Source: Streptomyces sp. NBC_01460 (GTDB lineage Bacteria > Actinomycetota > Actinomycetes > Streptomycetales > Streptomycetaceae). Taken from it: a DNA stretch of 64,000 nucleotides. Shown piece by piece: positions 34,686 to 44,934 of the stretch. The DNA lies in the NCBI RefSeq assembly GCF_036227405.1, contig NZ_CP109473.1:4960001-5024000 (forward strand), read 5' to 3'. The notes below the pieces were generated by a model. It had not been told where the DNA came from and made no database searches. It saw only the letters and a list, made by a program, of their open reading frames with translations. Position numbers and translations under genes: made by a program. Each line of letters starts with the position of its first letter. Positions within the stretch are counted from its first letter, which is position 1.

Positions 34686-35521
34686 TGGGCCAGAAGGTAA
34701 ACCCGCACGGGTTCCGGCTCGGCATTACCACGGACTTCAAGTCCCGTTGGTACGCCGACAAGCTGTACAAGGACTACGTCAAGGAAGACGTCGCCATTCG
34801 TCGCATGATGACGAAGGGCATGGAGCGGGCCGGCATCTCGAAGGTCGAGATCGAGCGCACCCGCGACCGCGTCCGCGTTGACATCCACACCGCCCGCCCG
34901 GGCATCGTCATCGGCCGCCGCGGCGCCGAGGCCGACCGCATCCGTGGCGAGCTGGAGAAGCTGACCGGCAAGCAGGTCCAGCTGAACATCCTCGAGGTCA
35001 AGAACCCCGAGGTGGACGCTCAGCTGGTGGCCCAGGCCGTCGCCGAGCAGCTCTCCTCCCGTGTCTCCTTCCGTCGTGCCATGCGTAAGAGCATGCAGAG
35101 CACGATGAAGGCGGGCGCCAAGGGCATCAAGATCCAGTGCGGTGGCCGCCTCGGCGGCGCCGAGATGTCCCGCTCGGAGTTCTACCGCGAGGGCCGCGTG
35201 CCCCTGCACACGCTCCGTGCGAACGTCGACTACGGCTTCTTCGAGGCCAAGACGACCTTCGGCCGCATCGGTGTGAAGGTCTGGATCTACAAGGGCGACG
35301 TCAAGAACATCGCCGAGGTCCGCGCCGAGAACGCAGCGGCTCGCGCCGGCAACCGTCCGGCTCGTGGCGGCGCTGACCGCCCGGCCGGCCGTGGTGGCCG
35401 TGGTGGCGAGCGTGGCGGTCGCGGCCGCAAGCCGCAGCAGTCCGCGCCGGCAGCCGAGGCCCCCAAGGCCGACGCTCCCGCCGCCGCTGCTCCGGCTGAG
35501 AGCACCGGAACGGAGGCCTGA
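34685..35521 (+). CDS. rpsC: 30S ribosomal protein S3
   Basis: 278 residues. Helicase-region protein at mRNA entry. KH domain: [20 protein letters not shown]; conserved [19 protein letters not shown]. Residues beyond about 215 form a low-complexity extension, first Gly/Arg-rich ([15 protein letters not shown]) and then Ala/Pro-rich, as in other high-GC actinobacteria. Translationally coupled to rplV by a one-base overlap. Confidence 0.97.
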   Translation: MGQKVNPHGFRLGITTDFKSRWYADKLYKDYVKEDVAIRRMMTKGMERAGISKVEIERTRDRVRVDIHTARPGIVIGRRGAEADRIRGELEKLTGKQVQLNILEVKNPEVDAQLVAQAVAEQLSSRVSFRRAMRKSMQSTMKAGAKGIKIQCGGRLGGAEMSRSEFYREGRVPLHTLRANVDYGFFEAKTTFGRIGVKVWIYKGDVKNIAEVRAENAAARAGNRPARGGADRPAGRGGRGGERGGRGRKPQQSAPAAEAPKADAPAAAAPAESTGTEA

Positions 35522-35526
35522 CCGAA

Positions 35527-35946
35527 ATGCTGATCCCCCGTAGGGTCAAGCACCGCAAGCAGCACCACCCGAAGCGCAGCGGAATGTCCAAGGGTGGCAC
35601 GCAGGTTGCGTTCGGCGAGTACGGCATCCAGGCGCTGTCCCCGGCGTACGTGACGAACCGCCAGATCGAGGCCGCTCGTATCGCGATGACCCGCCACATC
35701 AAGCGTGGCGGCAAGGTCTGGATCAACATCTACCCGGACCGCCCCCTGACGAAGAAGCCTGCCGAGACCCGCATGGGTTCCGGTAAGGGTTCTCCCGAGT
35801 GGTGGATCGCGAACGTCAAGCCCGGTCGGGTGATGTTCGAGCTGTCCTACCCGAACGAGAAGATTGCTCGTGAGGCGCTCACCCGCGCTGCTCACAAGCT
35901 TCCGATGAAGTGCCGGATCGTTCGGCGCGAGGCAGGTGAGTCGTGA
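35527..35946 (+). CDS. rplP: 50S ribosomal protein L16
   Basis: 139 residues. Near the A-site t[23 protein letters not shown] and [20 protein letters not shown] are diagnostic. Five-bp gap after rpsC; the stop overlaps rpmC by one base. Confidence 0.98.
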   Translation: MLIPRRVKHRKQHHPKRSGMSKGGTQVAFGEYGIQALSPAYVTNRQIEAARIAMTRHIKRGGKVWINIYPDRPLTKKPAETRMGSGKGSPEWWIANVKPGRVMFELSYPNEKIAREALTRAAHKLPMKCRIVRREAGES

Positions 35947-36170
35947 TGTCGGCCGGTACCAAGGCGTCCGAGCTGCGCGAGCTGGGCAACGAGGAGCTCC
36001 TCAACAAGCTCCGCGAGGCCAAGGAAGAGCTGTTCAACCTCCGCTTCCAGGCGGCGACCGGACAGCTCGAGAACCACGGTCGGCTCAAGTCCGTCCGTAA
36101 GGACATCGCCCGGATCTACACCCTGATGCGCGAGCGCGAGCTGGGCATCGAGACGGTGGAGAGCGTCTGA
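35946..36170 (+). CDS. rpmC: 50S ribosomal protein L29
   Basis: 74 residues. Two-helix protein near the tunnel exit: [55 protein letters not shown] at 35946 overlaps the rplP stop; a GTG at 35943 is a possible start one codon earlier. Next gene rpsQ also begins in a TGATG overlap. Confidence 0.97.
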   Translation: MSAGTKASELRELGNEELLNKLREAKEELFNLRFQAATGQLENHGRLKSVRKDIARIYTLMRERELGIETVESV

Positions 36171-36454
36171 TGAGCGAGAAGACTGTGACTGAGACCAACA
36201 CTGACCGCGGTTTCCGCAAGACCCGTGAGGGTCTGGTCGTCAGCGACAAGATGGACAAGACCGTCGTCGTCGCTGTCGAGGACCGCGTCAAGCACGCGCT
36301 GTACGGCAAGGTCATCCGCCGTACGAACAAGCTCAAGGCTCACGACGAGCAGAACGCTGCCGGCGTCGGCGACCGCGTCATCATCATGGAGACGCGTCCG
36401 CTGTCCGCCACGAAGCGCTGGCGCATCGTCGAGATCCTCGAGAAGGCCAAGTAA
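36170..36454 (+). CDS. rpsQ: 30S ribosomal protein S17
   Basis: 94 residues. [40 protein letters not shown], and [18 protein letters not shown] mark S17. Ends the first dense run of the S10 operon; the next 100 bp hold two hairpins. Confidence 0.97.
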   Translation: MSEKTVTETNTDRGFRKTREGLVVSDKMDKTVVVAVEDRVKHALYGKVIRRTNKLKAHDEQNAAGVGDRVIIMETRPLSATKRWRIVEILEKAK

Positions 36455-36456
36455 TC

Positions 36457-36478
36457 CCTGAGGGGGTCTCCCCTCAGG
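36457..36478 (+). promoter_or_regulatory. Intra-operon hairpin 1 after rpsQ
   Basis: CCTGAGGGG-GTCT-CCCCTCAGG, 9-bp perfect stem starting 3 nt after the rpsQ stop. No T-tract. Possible partial terminator or mRNA processing/stability element between the S10 and spc parts of the cluster. Confidence 0.6.
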
Positions 36479-36494
36479 ACAGTTCCGCCAGGCT

Positions 36495-36526
36495 CGGCGG
36501 GGACTCCTTCACCGGAGTCCCCGCCG
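36495..36526 (+). promoter_or_regulatory. Intra-operon hairpin 2 before rplN
   Basis: 13-bp perfect stem (36495-36507 with 36514-36526), 6-nt loop TTCACC, 28 bp before the rplN GTG. Together with hairpin 1 it marks the S10/spc operon boundary. Confidence 0.62.
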
Positions 36527-36554
36527 GGAACCGGCAGACGATCAGGAGATAGAC

Positions 36555-36923
36555 GTGATCCAGCAGGAGTCGCGACTGCGCGTCGCCGACAACACGGGTG
36601 CGAAGGAAATTCTCACCATCCGTGTTCTCGGTGGCTCGGGTCGTCGCTACGCGGGTATCGGTGACGTCATCGTCGCCACCGTCAAGGACGCGATCCCCGG
36701 TGGCAACGTGAAGAAGGGTGACGTCGTCAAGGCCGTCATCGTTCGCACCGTCAAGGAGCGTCGTCGTCAGGATGGCTCGTACATCCGCTTCGACGAGAAC
36801 GCCGCTGTCATTCTCAAGAACGACGGCGACCCCCGCGGCACCCGTATCTTCGGCCCGGTGGGCCGAGAGCTGCGCGAGAAGAAGTTCATGAAGATCATCT
36901 CGCTCGCGCCGGAGGTGCTGTAA
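36555..36923 (+). CDS. rplN: 50S ribosomal protein L14
   Basis: 122 residues. [40 protein letters not shown], and [20 protein letters not shown] are diagnostic. GTG start at 36555 with AGGAGA upstream. First gene after the hairpin pair; rplX follows after 2 bp. Confidence 0.98.
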   Translation: MIQQESRLRVADNTGAKEILTIRVLGGSGRRYAGIGDVIVATVKDAIPGGNVKKGDVVKAVIVRTVKERRRQDGSYIRFDENAAVILKNDGDPRGTRIFGPVGRELREKKFMKIISLAPEVL

Positions 36924-36925
36924 GC

Positions 36926-37249
36926 ATGAAGATCAAGAAGGGCGACCTGGTTCAGGTCATCACCGGTAAGGACAAGGGCAAGCAGGGCAAGGTCATCGTT
37001 GCCTTCCCCGCTCAGGACCGCGTCCTCGTCGAGGGTGTCAACCGGGTCAAGAAGCACACCAAGGCCGGTCAGACGGCTCGCGGTTCGCAGACGGGTGGCA
37101 TTGTCACCACCGAGGCCCCGATCCACGTCAGCAACGTTCAGCTGGTCGTGGAGAAGGACGGCAACAAGGTCGTCACCCGCGTCGGCTACCGCTTTGACGA
37201 CGAGGGCAAGAAGATCCGCGTTGCCAAGCGGACCGGTGAGGACATCTGA
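36926..37249 (+). CDS. rplX: 50S ribosomal protein L24
   Basis: 107 residues. KOW motif at the N-terminus: [20 protein letters not shown], then [20 protein letters not shown]. Assembly initiator of the 50S subunit. Its stop overlaps the rplE start. Confidence 0.98.
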   Translation: MKIKKGDLVQVITGKDKGKQGKVIVAFPAQDRVLVEGVNRVKKHTKAGQTARGSQTGGIVTTEAPIHVSNVQLVVEKDGNKVVTRVGYRFDDEGKKIRVAKRTGEDI

Positions 37250-37806
37250 TGACGACCACCACTGCGCCGCGTCTCAAGACGCGCTACCGCGAGGAAATCG
37301 CCGGCAAGCTGCGTGAGGAGTTCTCGTACGAGAACGTCATGCAGGTTCCCGGTCTGGTCAAGATCGTGGTCAACATGGGTGTGGGCGACGCCGCCCGCGA
37401 CTCCAAGCTGATCGACGGTGCCGTCAGGGACCTCACCACGATCACCGGCCAGAAGCCCGCCGTCACGAAGGCCCGCAAGTCGATCGCGCAGTTCAAGCTG
37501 CGCGAGGGGCAGCCGATCGGCTGCCACGTCACCCTCCGTGGTGACCGCATGTGGGAGTTCCTGGACCGTACGCTGTCGCTCGCGCTTCCGCGTATCCGTG
37601 ACTTCCGCGGTCTGTCGCCGAAGCAGTTCGACGGCCGTGGCAACTACACCTTCGGTCTCACGGAGCAGGTCATGTTCCACGAGATCGACCAGGACAAGAT
37701 CGACCGGGTCCGGGGCATGGACATCACCGTGGTCACCACGGCGACCAACGACGACGAGGGTCGTGCCCTGCTTCGTCACCTCGGCTTCCCGTTCAAGGAG
37801 AACTGA
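37249..37806 (+). CDS. rplE: 50S ribosomal protein L5
   Basis: 185 residues. Binds 5S r[39 protein letters not shown] block ([20 protein letters not shown]), and [20 protein letters not shown]. Coupled to rplX by a TGATG overlap. Confidence 0.98.
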   Translation: MTTTTAPRLKTRYREEIAGKLREEFSYENVMQVPGLVKIVVNMGVGDAARDSKLIDGAVRDLTTITGQKPAVTKARKSIAQFKLREGQPIGCHVTLRGDRMWEFLDRTLSLALPRIRDFRGLSPKQFDGRGNYTFGLTEQVMFHEIDQDKIDRVRGMDITVVTTATNDDEGRALLRHLGFPFKEN

Positions 37807-37808
37807 CC

Positions 37809-37994
37809 GTGGCGAAGAAGGCTCTGATCGCTAAGGCCGCCCGTAAGCCGAAGTTCGGCGTGCGCGGTTACACCCGCTGCCAGCGCTGCGGCCGGCCCCA
37901 CTCCGTCTACCGCAAGTTCGGCCTGTGCCGCGTGTGCCTTCGTGAGATGGCTCACCGTGGCGAGCTGCCGGGCGTGACCAAGAGCTCCTGGTAA
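37809..37994 (+). CDS. rpsZ: 30S ribosomal protein S14 type Z
   Basis: 61 residues, the short zinc-binding S14. Four Cys: CQRCGRPH and [24 protein letters not shown] start. GTG at 37809, two bp after rplE. The C+ form implies zinc-sufficient expression; a C- paralogue under Zur control is commonly found elsewhere in streptomycetes. Confidence 0.97.
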   Translation: MAKKALIAKAARKPKFGVRGYTRCQRCGRPHSVYRKFGLCRVCLREMAHRGELPGVTKSSW

Positions 37995-38217
37995 TTCTCC
38001 TTCGCCCCTAGGGGCTTGGGAGGACCAGAAAGCTCTCGGTAAGTATCCGGTCGGCAGGAGCCCCGCTCTTCATGCCGTAGGCTTGAAGGGTTGGGCGCCT
38101 GCCGCCCTGACCGACTTACTACGCCGTAGGTCCCCGCACCGCACCCGTCCCGCCACTGAGTGGGGAGAGGGATGGCGCATACAGGAAACCCCGGCGAGAG
38201 AGGCCGAAGGCCAACTC
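37995..38217. other. Spacer between rpsZ and rpsH
   Basis: 223 bp without a gene. It contains the palindrome CCCCTAGGGG (38005-38014) and two copies of GCCGTAGG (38073 and 38124 region). GAAGG before 38218 serves rpsH. No confident promoter or terminator. Confidence 0.4.
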
Positions 38218-38616
38218 ATGACCATGACTGATCCCATCGCAGACATGCTCACGCGTCTGCGTAACGCGAACTCGGCGTATCACGACGATGTCGCAATGCC
38301 GCACAGCAAGATCAAGTCGCACATCGCGGAGATCCTCCAGCAGGAGGGCTTCATCACCGGCTGGAAGGTCGAGGACGCCGAGGTCGGCAAGAGCCTCGTT
38401 CTCGAGCTGAAGTTCGGGCCGAACCGCGAGCGTTCGATTGCCGGCATCAAGCGCATCTCGAAGCCGGGTCTGCGTGTGTACGCAAAGTCCACGAGTCTGC
38501 CGAAGGTTCTCGGCGGCCTGGGCGTGGCGATCATCTCCACGTCCCACGGTCTCCTGACCGGCCAGCAGGCCAGCAAGAAGGGCGTAGGTGGGGAAGTCCT
38601 CGCCTACGTCTGGTAG
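38218..38616 (+). CDS. rpsH: 30S ribosomal protein S8
   Basis: 132 residues. In enterobacteria represses the spc operon. [36 protein letters not shown], and the C-terminal [23 protein letters not shown] at 38218 is preferred to long upstream in-frame extensions because the family starts here and GAAGG lies 8 nt before. Confidence 0.97.
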   Translation: MTMTDPIADMLTRLRNANSAYHDDVAMPHSKIKSHIAEILQQEGFITGWKVEDAEVGKSLVLELKFGPNRERSIAGIKRISKPGLRVYAKSTSLPKVLGGLGVAIISTSHGLLTGQQASKKGVGGEVLAYVW

Positions 38617-38637
38617 TCGGGAACGGAGGAATAGCTC

Positions 38638-39177
38638 ATGTCGCGAATCGGCAAGCTCCCCATCCAGGTTCCCGCCGGTGTGGACGTCACCATCGATGGC
38701 CGCACGGTCGCGGTGAAGGGCCCCAAGGGTTCCCTCTCGCACACCGTCGCAGCGCCGATCGAGGTCACCAAGGGTGAGGACGGCGTGCTCAACGTCGTCC
38801 GCCCGAACGACGAGCGTCAGAACAAGGCCCTTCACGGCCTGTCCCGCACGCTGGTGGCGAACATGATCACCGGCGTGACCGCGGGATACAGCAAGGCGCT
38901 CGAGATCAGCGGTGTCGGTTACCGAGTCCAGGCGAAGGGCTCCAACCTGGAGTTCGCCCTGGGCTACAGCCACCCGATCCTCATCGAGGCCCCCGAGGGC
39001 ATCACCTTCAAGGTCGAGTCGCCCACGAAGTTCAGTGTCGAGGGCATCGACAAGCAGAAGGTCGGCGAGGTCTCGGCGAAGATCCGCAAGCTGCGGAAGC
39101 CTGACCCGTACAAGGCCAAGGGCGTCAAGTACGCCGGCGAGGTTATCCGCCGCAAGGTCGGAAAGGCGGGTAAGTAA
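38638..39177 (+). CDS. rplF: 50S ribosomal protein L6
   Basis: 179 residues. [30 protein letters not shown], and the C-terminal signature [23 protein letters not shown] with GGAGGAATAG upstream; rplR follows after 3 bp. Confidence 0.98.
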   Translation: MSRIGKLPIQVPAGVDVTIDGRTVAVKGPKGSLSHTVAAPIEVTKGEDGVLNVVRPNDERQNKALHGLSRTLVANMITGVTAGYSKALEISGVGYRVQAKGSNLEFALGYSHPILIEAPEGITFKVESPTKFSVEGIDKQKVGEVSAKIRKLRKPDPYKAKGVKYAGEVIRRKVGKAGK

Positions 39178-39180
39178 GCC

Positions 39181-39564
39181 ATGGCATACGGTGTAAAGAT
39201 CGCCAAGGGTGACGCCTACAAGCGTGCCGCCCTCAAGCGCCGCCACATCCGCGTCCGCAAGCACATCTCCGGTTCGCCGGAGAGGCCGCGCCTGGTCGTG
39301 ACGCGTTCCAACCGCCACATGGTGGCTCAGGTCATCGACGACATCGCGGGCCACACGCTCGCGTCGGCGTCGACCCTGGACGCTTCCATCCGCGGTGGCG
39401 AGGGTGACAAGAGCACCCTGGCCAAGCAGGTCGGCGCACTTGTCGCCGAGCGTGCCAAGGCCGCAGGCGTCGAGGCCGTCGTGTTTGACCGCGGTGGTAA
39501 CCAGTACGCCGGGCGGATTGCCGCTCTGGCTGACGCCGCCCGTGAAGCCGGGCTGAAGTTCTAA
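39181..39564 (+). CDS. rplR: 50S ribosomal protein L18
   Basis: 127 residues. 5S rRNA binder. [63 protein letters not shown] at 39181. Confidence 0.98.
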   Translation: MAYGVKIAKGDAYKRAALKRRHIRVRKHISGSPERPRLVVTRSNRHMVAQVIDDIAGHTLASASTLDASIRGGEGDKSTLAKQVGALVAERAKAAGVEAVVFDRGGNQYAGRIAALADAAREAGLKF

Positions 39565-39611
39565 GCCCCGGTTCCTACGCACAGCGGACGTAACAGAGAG
39601 AGGTAAATCCA

Positions 39612-40214
39612 ATGGCTGGACCCCAGCGCCGCGGAAGCGGTGCCGGTGGCGGCGAGCGGCGGGACCGGAAGGGCCGTGACGGTGGCGCTGCCGCCGAGAA
39701 GACCGCGTACGTCGAGCGCGTCGTCGCGATCAACCGCGTCGCCAAGGTAGTGAAGGGTGGTCGTCGCTTCAGCTTCACCGCGCTGGTCGTGGTGGGCGAT
39801 GGTGACGGCACCGTCGGTGTCGGATACGGCAAGGCCAAGGAAGTTCCCGCGGCCATCGCCAAGGGCGTCGAAGAGGCCAAGAAGAGCTTCTTCAAGGTCC
39901 CGCGTATCCAGGGCACCATCCCTCACCCGATCCAGGGCGAGAAGGCTGCGGGCGTCGTCCTGCTCAAGCCTGCTTCCCCCGGTACCGGTGTGATCGCGGG
40001 TGGCCCGGTGCGCGCCGTTCTGGAGTGCGCCGGCGTTCACGACATCCTGTCGAAGTCGCTCGGTTCTTCGAACCCGATCAACATCGTGCACGCGACCGTG
40101 GCGGCCCTCCAGGGCCTGCAGCGTCCCGAGGAGATCGCGGCCCGCCGCGGTCTGCCCCTCGAGGACGTCGCCCCCGCGGCTCTGCTTCGTGCGCGTGCGG
40201 GAGCGGGTGCGTAA
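39612..40214 (+). CDS. rpsE: 30S ribosomal protein S5
   Basis: 200 residues. Accuracy protein and spectinomycin site. The N-terminus is Gly/Arg-rich; [20 protein letters not shown] and the domain-2 block [20 protein letters not shown] with [13 protein letters not shown]. Wild-type spectinomycin loop as far as I can see. AGAGAGGTAAATCC upstream. Stop overlaps rpmD (TAATG). Confidence 0.98.
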   Translation: MAGPQRRGSGAGGGERRDRKGRDGGAAAEKTAYVERVVAINRVAKVVKGGRRFSFTALVVVGDGDGTVGVGYGKAKEVPAAIAKGVEEAKKSFFKVPRIQGTIPHPIQGEKAAGVVLLKPASPGTGVIAGGPVRAVLECAGVHDILSKSLGSSNPINIVHATVAALQGLQRPEEIAARRGLPLEDVAPAALLRARAGAGA

Positions 40215-40396
40215 TGGCTCGCCTCAAGATCACGCAGACGAAGTCGTACATCGGCAGCAAGCAGAACCACCGCGACACCCTGCGTTCGCTCGGGCTCAAG
40301 CGCCTGAACGACTCGGTTGTCAAGGAGGACCGCCCCGAGTTCCGCGGCATGGTGCAGACCGTCCGCCACCTCGTGACGGTTGAGGAGGTTGACTGA
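40214..40396 (+). CDS. rpmD: 50S ribosomal protein L30
   Basis: 60 residues. [34 protein letters not shown], and [15 protein letters not shown] are diagnostic. Starts in a one-base overlap with rpsE and ends one base before rplO. Confidence 0.97.
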   Translation: MARLKITQTKSYIGSKQNHRDTLRSLGLKRLNDSVVKEDRPEFRGMVQTVRHLVTVEEVD

Positions 40397-40397
40397 C

Positions 40398-40853
40398 ATG
40401 GCGGAGAACAGCCCGCTGAAGGCCCACAACCTCCGGCCTGCCCCGGGCGCCAAGACCGCCAAGACCCGTGTGGGTCGTGGTGAGGCGTCCAAGGGTAAGA
40501 CCGCAGGCCGTGGTACCAAGGGTACGAAGGCTCGTTACCAGGTTCCGGAGCGCTTCGAGGGTGGCCAGATGCCCCTCCACATGCGTCTCCCGAAGCTCAA
40601 GGGCTTCAAGAACCCGTTCCGCACGGAGTACCAGGTCGTGAACCTGGACAAGCTCGCGACGCTCTACCCCGAGGGTGGAGAGGTCACGGTGGCCGACCTG
40701 GTCGCCAAGGGCGCCGTGCGCAACAACCACCTCGTCAAGGTCCTCGGACAGGGCGAGATCTCCGTGGCGCTGCAGGTTTCGGTTGACGCCGTCTCCGGCT
40801 CCGCCAAGGAGAAGATTGCCGCCGCAGGCGGCTCCGTCACCGAACTCGTCTGA
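40398..40853 (+). CDS. rplO: 50S ribosomal protein L15
   Basis: 151 residues. [40 protein letters not shown], and [23 protein letters not shown] at 40398 chosen over the in-frame codon at 40380 because GAGGAGG lies just upstream and inside rpmD. Last ribosomal gene before secY. Confidence 0.97.
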   Translation: MAENSPLKAHNLRPAPGAKTAKTRVGRGEASKGKTAGRGTKGTKARYQVPERFEGGQMPLHMRLPKLKGFKNPFRTEYQVVNLDKLATLYPEGGEVTVADLVAKGAVRNNHLVKVLGQGEISVALQVSVDAVSGSAKEKIAAAGGSVTELV

Positions 40854-40887
40854 GACAACTCGGACAGGGCTGTGGCCTGAACACCCG

Positions 40888-40921
40888 ACCGGGGATGCCT
40901 CTCATTTGGGGCATCCCCGGT
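40888..40921 (+). terminator. Hairpin between rplO and secY
   Basis: 12-bp perfect stem (40888-40899 with 40910-40921), 10-nt loop. Together with the 224-bp spacer it suggests secY-adk has its own promoter. The rest of the spacer includes the palindrome GTTACGTAAC at 41012-41021. Confidence 0.7.
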
Positions 40922-41077
40922 TGGTCGTTCCTAGGGGGGCATGTCCGCCGGTAAGGTGGCGTGCATTGTTGCTGTGGTAAGTCCTGGGCAAACGCCCGGG
41001 GTCCTTTGGCTGTTACGTAACCGTCGATCCTCAAGACCGTCACCTCACGCTTTTGCGCGGGGGTCGCAGGAGGCACC

Positions 41078-42397
41078 GTGCTCACCGCGTTCGCCCGGGC
41101 GTTCAAGACGCCCGACCTGCGCAAGAAGCTGCTCTTCACGCTCGGCATCATCGTGCTCTACCGACTCGGGGCGCACATCCCCGTACCGGGGGTGAGCTAC
41201 GAGAACGTCCAGACCTGTGTTGACCAGGCCAGCAAGGGCAACAACAGCCTCTTCGGTCTGGTCAACATGTTCAGCGGTGGTGCACTGCTGCAGATCACGA
41301 TCTTCGCGCTCGGCATCATGCCGTACATCACGGCCAGCATCATTCTTCAGCTGCTGACCGTCGTCATCCCCCGGCTCGAAGCCCTCAAGAAGGAGGGGCA
41401 GTCGGGCACGGCCAAGATCACGCAGTACACGCGTTATCTGACCGTCGCGCTCGCCATCCTCCAGGGCACCGGCCTGGTGGCGACCGCCCGCAGCGGCGCG
41501 CTGTTCAGCGGCTGCCCCGTCGCCGACCAGATCGTCCCCAACCAGTCGATCTTCACGACCGTCGTCATGGTGATCACCATGACCGCGGGAACCGCCGCCG
41601 TCATGTGGCTCGGTGAGCTCATCACCGACCGCGGCATCGGCAACGGCATGTCGATCCTGATGTTCATCTCGATCGCCGCCAGCTTCCCCGGCGCCCTGTG
41701 GGCCATCAAGCAGAGCGGCAAGCTGGCCGACGGCTGGATCGAGTTCATCACCGTCATCCTCGTCGGATTCGTGATGGTCGGGCTCGTCGTCTTCGTCGAG
41801 CAGGCCCAGCGGCGCATCCCCGTGCAGTACGCGAAGCGGATGATCGGGCGCCGGTCCTACGGCGGTACGTCCACTTACATCCCGTTGAAGGTGAACCAGG
41901 CGGGTGTGATTCCCGTCATCTTCGCTTCTTCGCTGCTCTACATCCCTGCTCTAATCGTTCAGTTCTCCAACTCCACCGCGGGCTGGGCGACCTGGATTCA
42001 GGATCACTTCGTCAAGGGCGACCACCCGTATTACATCGCGACCTACTTCGTGCTGATCGTGTTCTTCGCCTTCTTCTACGTGGCGATCTCGTTCAACCCC
42101 GAAGAAGTCGCCGACAACATGAAGAAGTATGGTGGCTTCATCCCGGGTATCCGGGCTGGTCGACCTACAGCCGAGTATCTGAGCTACGTGCTCAACCGGA
42201 TCACTTGGCCGGGATCGCTGTACTTGGGGCTGATCGCTCTTGTGCCGACGATGGCGTTGGCGGGCTTCGGTGGCGCGAACCAGAACTTCCCGTTCGGCGG
42301 GACGAGCATCCTGATCATCGTGGGTGTGGGTCTGGAGACCGTGAAGCAGATCGAGAGTCAGCTCCAGCAGCGCAATTACGAAGGGTTCCTCCGCTGA
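41078..42397 (+). CDS. secY: Preprotein translocase subunit SecY
   Basis: 439 residues, the ten-helix channel subunit. [20 protein letters not shown], plug region [20 protein letters not shown], and [20 protein letters not shown] match SecY. GTG start at 41078 with CAGGAGG upstream. Its stop overlaps adk by one base, so the two are coupled. Confidence 0.98.
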   Translation: MLTAFARAFKTPDLRKKLLFTLGIIVLYRLGAHIPVPGVSYENVQTCVDQASKGNNSLFGLVNMFSGGALLQITIFALGIMPYITASIILQLLTVVIPRLEALKKEGQSGTAKITQYTRYLTVALAILQGTGLVATARSGALFSGCPVADQIVPNQSIFTTVVMVITMTAGTAAVMWLGELITDRGIGNGMSILMFISIAASFPGALWAIKQSGKLADGWIEFITVILVGFVMVGLVVFVEQAQRRIPVQYAKRMIGRRSYGGTSTYIPLKVNQAGVIPVIFASSLLYIPALIVQFSNSTAGWATWIQDHFVKGDHPYYIATYFVLIVFFAFFYVAISFNPEEVADNMKKYGGFIPGIRAGRPTAEYLSYVLNRITWPGSLYLGLIALVPTMALAGFGGANQNFPFGGTSILIIVGVGLETVKQIESQLQQRNYEGFLR

Positions 42398-43056
42398 TGC
42401 GAATCGTCCTCGTCGGGCCGCCCGGTGCCGGCAAGGGAACGCAGGCTGCGTTCCTTGCCAGGAATCTCTCGATTCCGCACATCTCCACGGGCGACCTCTT
42501 CCGCGCCAACATCAGCCAGGGCACCGACCTTGGCAAGCAGGCCCGTGCCTACATGGACGCGGGACAGCTGGTGCCGGACGAAGTCACCATCGCGATGGCC
42601 AAGGACCGCATGGCCCAGCCGGACGCCGAGAACGGCTTCCTGCTGGACGGCTTCCCCCGCAACGTGGGGCAGGCCGTGGCGCTCGACGAGATGCTTCTCG
42701 GCGAGGGCGTCAAGCTCGACGCGGTCCTGGACCTCGAGGTCCCCGAGGACGAGGTGGTCAAGCGCATCGCGGGCCGCCGCATCTGCCGTAACGACAGCGC
42801 GCACGTCTTCCACGTGTCGTACAACCCGCCGAAGACCGAGGGCGTCTGCGACGCCTGCGGTGGCGAGCTGTACCAGCGGGACGACGACACCGAGGAGACC
42901 GTGCGTACGCGTCTCGAGGTCTACCACACGCAGACCGAGCCGATCATCGACCACTACCGGTCGCAGGGTTTGGTCGTGACGATCTCCGCGCTCGGCAAGG
43001 TCACCGAGGTGACCGAGCGGGCCATGGAGGCCCTCAAGAAGTCCGACGAGGGCTGA
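42397..43056 (+). CDS. adk: Adenylate kinase
   Basis: 219 residues. ATP + AMP to 2 ADP. P-loop [10 protein letters not shown] at residues 7-16, [15 protein letters not shown] (AMP site), and the LID with C-R-N-D, then CDACGG. The LID thus has three of the four usual zinc ligands as Cys, with Asp in the second position; zinc binding is possible but not certain. Start in a TGATG overlap with secY. Confidence 0.97.
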   Translation: MRIVLVGPPGAGKGTQAAFLARNLSIPHISTGDLFRANISQGTDLGKQARAYMDAGQLVPDEVTIAMAKDRMAQPDAENGFLLDGFPRNVGQAVALDEMLLGEGVKLDAVLDLEVPEDEVVKRIAGRRICRNDSAHVFHVSYNPPKTEGVCDACGGELYQRDDDTEETVRTRLEVYHTQTEPIIDHYRSQGLVVTISALGKVTEVTERAMEALKKSDEG

Positions 43057-43178
43057 CGCCCCGCGTTCCACCACCACAGCCGGCCGCGGCGCCCTCGGGC
43101 GTCGCGGCCGACTGTTTGCGCCGTATCGTGGAGTACGGCCGCAGACCGTTCCCTTCGTACGCAGAGAGGCGCCCAGCG

Positions 43179-44015
43179 ATGGTGCAGATCAAGACCCCCG
43201 AGCAGATCGCGAAGATGCGCGAGGCGGGCCTCGTGGTCGCTGCCATTCACGCCGCCACCCGCGAGGCGGCCGTGCCCGGCGCCACGACGAAGGACCTGGA
43301 CGAGGTCGCGCGCAAGGTGATCGCCGACCACGGGGCGAAGTCGAACTTCCTGGGCTACGGCGGTTTCCCGGCCACGATCTGCACCTCGGTCAACGAGGTC
43401 GTCGTGCACGGCATCCCGGACGAGAAGACCGTCCTCAAGGACGGCGACATCATCTCGATCGACGCCGGCGCGATCATCGACGGCTGGCACGGCGACGCGG
43501 CGTACACCGCCTTCGTGGGCACCGGCCACGCTCCGGAGCTCGTCGAGCTCTCCCGGGTGACCGAGGAGTCCATGTGGGCCGGGATCGCCGCGATGAAGGT
43601 GAACAACCGGCTCGTCGACATCTCGAAGGCCATCGAGTCCTACATCCGCCGCCAGCCCCGCCCGGCGACCGGCAAGTACGGGATCATCGAGGACTACGGC
43701 GGCCACGGCATCGGCACCGAGATGCACATGGACCCGCACCTGCTGAACTACGTGTCCCGCAAGCGCGGCAAGGGCATCAAGCTGGTCCCGGGCGTCTGCC
43801 TGGCCATCGAGCCCATGGTGTCGCTGGGCACGGCGCAGACCAAGGTCCTCTCCGACGAGTGGACGGTCCTCACGACCGACGGCACCTGGTCCTCCCACTG
43901 GGAGCACTCGATCGCCCTCACGGAGCAGGGCCCGCTGGTCCTGACCGCCCCCGACTGCGGCCGGGCGAAGCTCGCCCAGTACGGGGTCGAGGCGGCCCCG
44001 GACCCGCTGGGCTGA
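43179..44015 (+). CDS. map: Methionine aminopeptidase type I
   Basis: 278 residues. Removes the N-terminal Met of nascent proteins. Metal-site motifs: DAGAIIDGWHGDAAYT, GHGIGTEMHMDP (His), and AIEPMVSLGT with WEHSIAL. ATG at 43179 with AGAGAGG upstream; an earlier in-frame start lacks a site. The last 34 bp of the gene and stop are repeated about 127 bp downstream. Confidence 0.96.
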   Translation: MVQIKTPEQIAKMREAGLVVAAIHAATREAAVPGATTKDLDEVARKVIADHGAKSNFLGYGGFPATICTSVNEVVVHGIPDEKTVLKDGDIISIDAGAIIDGWHGDAAYTAFVGTGHAPELVELSRVTEESMWAGIAAMKVNNRLVDISKAIESYIRRQPRPATGKYGIIEDYGGHGIGTEMHMDPHLLNYVSRKRGKGIKLVPGVCLAIEPMVSLGTAQTKVLSDEWTVLTTDGTWSSHWEHSIALTEQGPLVLTAPDCGRAKLAQYGVEAAPDPLG

Positions 44016-44016
44016 G
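43983..44016 (+). repeat. Direct repeat, copy A (map 3' end)
   Basis: 34 bp, 33 of 34 identical to 44110-44143, offset 127 bp. It encodes the last residues of Map and its stop. Confidence 0.85.
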
Positions 44017-44109
44017 GTCGATCCGGCGGGCGGAGTCCGGCGCGGCGGTCCGAAGCAGGTGAGGCGCCCCCGGGCGCCGGCCCCGCGAGGGGTGCACGGG
44101 GGAGGGGCC

Positions 44110-44143
44110 GGGGTCGAGGCGGCCCCGGACCCGCTGGGCCGAG
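44110..44143 (+). repeat. Direct repeat, copy B (spacer)
   Basis: Partial duplicate of the end of map in non-coding sequence; the T of the map stop TGA is C in this copy. Flanks do not match further. Confidence 0.85.
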
Positions 44144-44341
44144 CCGCACCCTCCTCCCGGGCCGGACCGCGCACAGGACTGTCCGGCTGATCCGTGTCTA
44201 AGGATCAGAGGAAGTGGGCAAACTTGACGGATTCGTCTTTTGGAGTCCGCTGACGTAGACTGACTCGTCGGCTCTCGTGCATCCGTGTGTCTGCATGCGG
44301 TGGTGGGAGTCGATCAAGGTAGCCGATTCGAAAGGCGAAGC
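44144..44341. other. infA upstream spacer
   Basis: No gene. TAGACT at 44256-44261 could be a -10, but TTGACG at 44224 is 26 bp away, so no proper promoter can be called. Confidence 0.35.
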
Positions 44342-44563
44342 GTGGCCAAGAAGCAAGGTGCCATCGAAATTGAGGGCACCGTGATCGAGTCCCTCCCGAA
44401 CGCCATGTTCAAGGTGGAACTCCAGAACGGTCACAAAGTCCTCGCGCACATCAGCGGCAAGATGCGGATGCACTACATCCGTATCCTCCCGGATGACCGG
44501 GTCGTCGTGGAGCTCTCTCCGTACGACCTGACGCGTGGCCGGATCGTCTACCGGTACAAGTAG
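44342..44563 (+). CDS. infA: Translation initiation factor IF-1
   Basis: 73 residues, OB-fold factor that blocks the A site during initiation. [40 protein letters not shown], and [17 protein letters not shown] start with GAAAGG upstream. Confidence 0.98.
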   Translation: MAKKQGAIEIEGTVIESLPNAMFKVELQNGHKVLAHISGKMRMHYIRILPDDRVVVELSPYDLTRGRIVYRYK

Positions 44564-44623
44564 ATCTTGCCGCCATCACGCTTCGGCGTGGTGAGGGCAC
44601 TGACCCGGAGAACCTGACATCCC

Positions 44624-44737
44624 ATGAAGGTCAAGCCGAGCGTCAAGAAGATCTGCGACAAGTGCAAGGTGATCCGCCGTCACGGCCGGGTCATGGTCAT
44701 CTGCGACAACCTGCGCCACAAGCAGCGCCAGGGCTGA
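44624..44737 (+). CDS. rpmJ: 50S ribosomal protein L36
   Basis: 37 residues, easily missed. [20 protein letters not shown], then C-D-N-L-R-H, gives the C-x2-C...C...H zinc ribbon, i.e. the C+ form. ATG at 44624. Sixty bp after infA. Confidence 0.96.
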   Translation: MKVKPSVKKICDKCKVIRRHGRVMVICDNLRHKQRQG

Positions 44738-44934
44738 CGCACGACCCCCTGCATCTCGCAGTTCTTCGCGCGACGCACGTAAACGTACATACGCAGAGCC
44801 CGTCCAAGCTTCGGCTGACGACACCTCCGGCGGGGGCCGGGGACCTGGGCGTACCACCTCCTCCCACGCGGTCGAGGTCGGCGTCCCGGAGTGGCTCTGC
44901 GGAAGACCCCCGACATAACAACTGGAGCCATTGA

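Noticed and set aside
44224-44261. infA promoter with TTGACG and TAGACT
   Set aside because: The spacer is 26 bp, too long for a primary-sigma promoter.
44867-44887. Partial reverse copy of the rpsL/rpsJ leader element before rpsM
   Set aside because: Only a core of about 12 bases matches on the opposite strand and the hairpin does not form, so chance in GC-rich DNA is likely.
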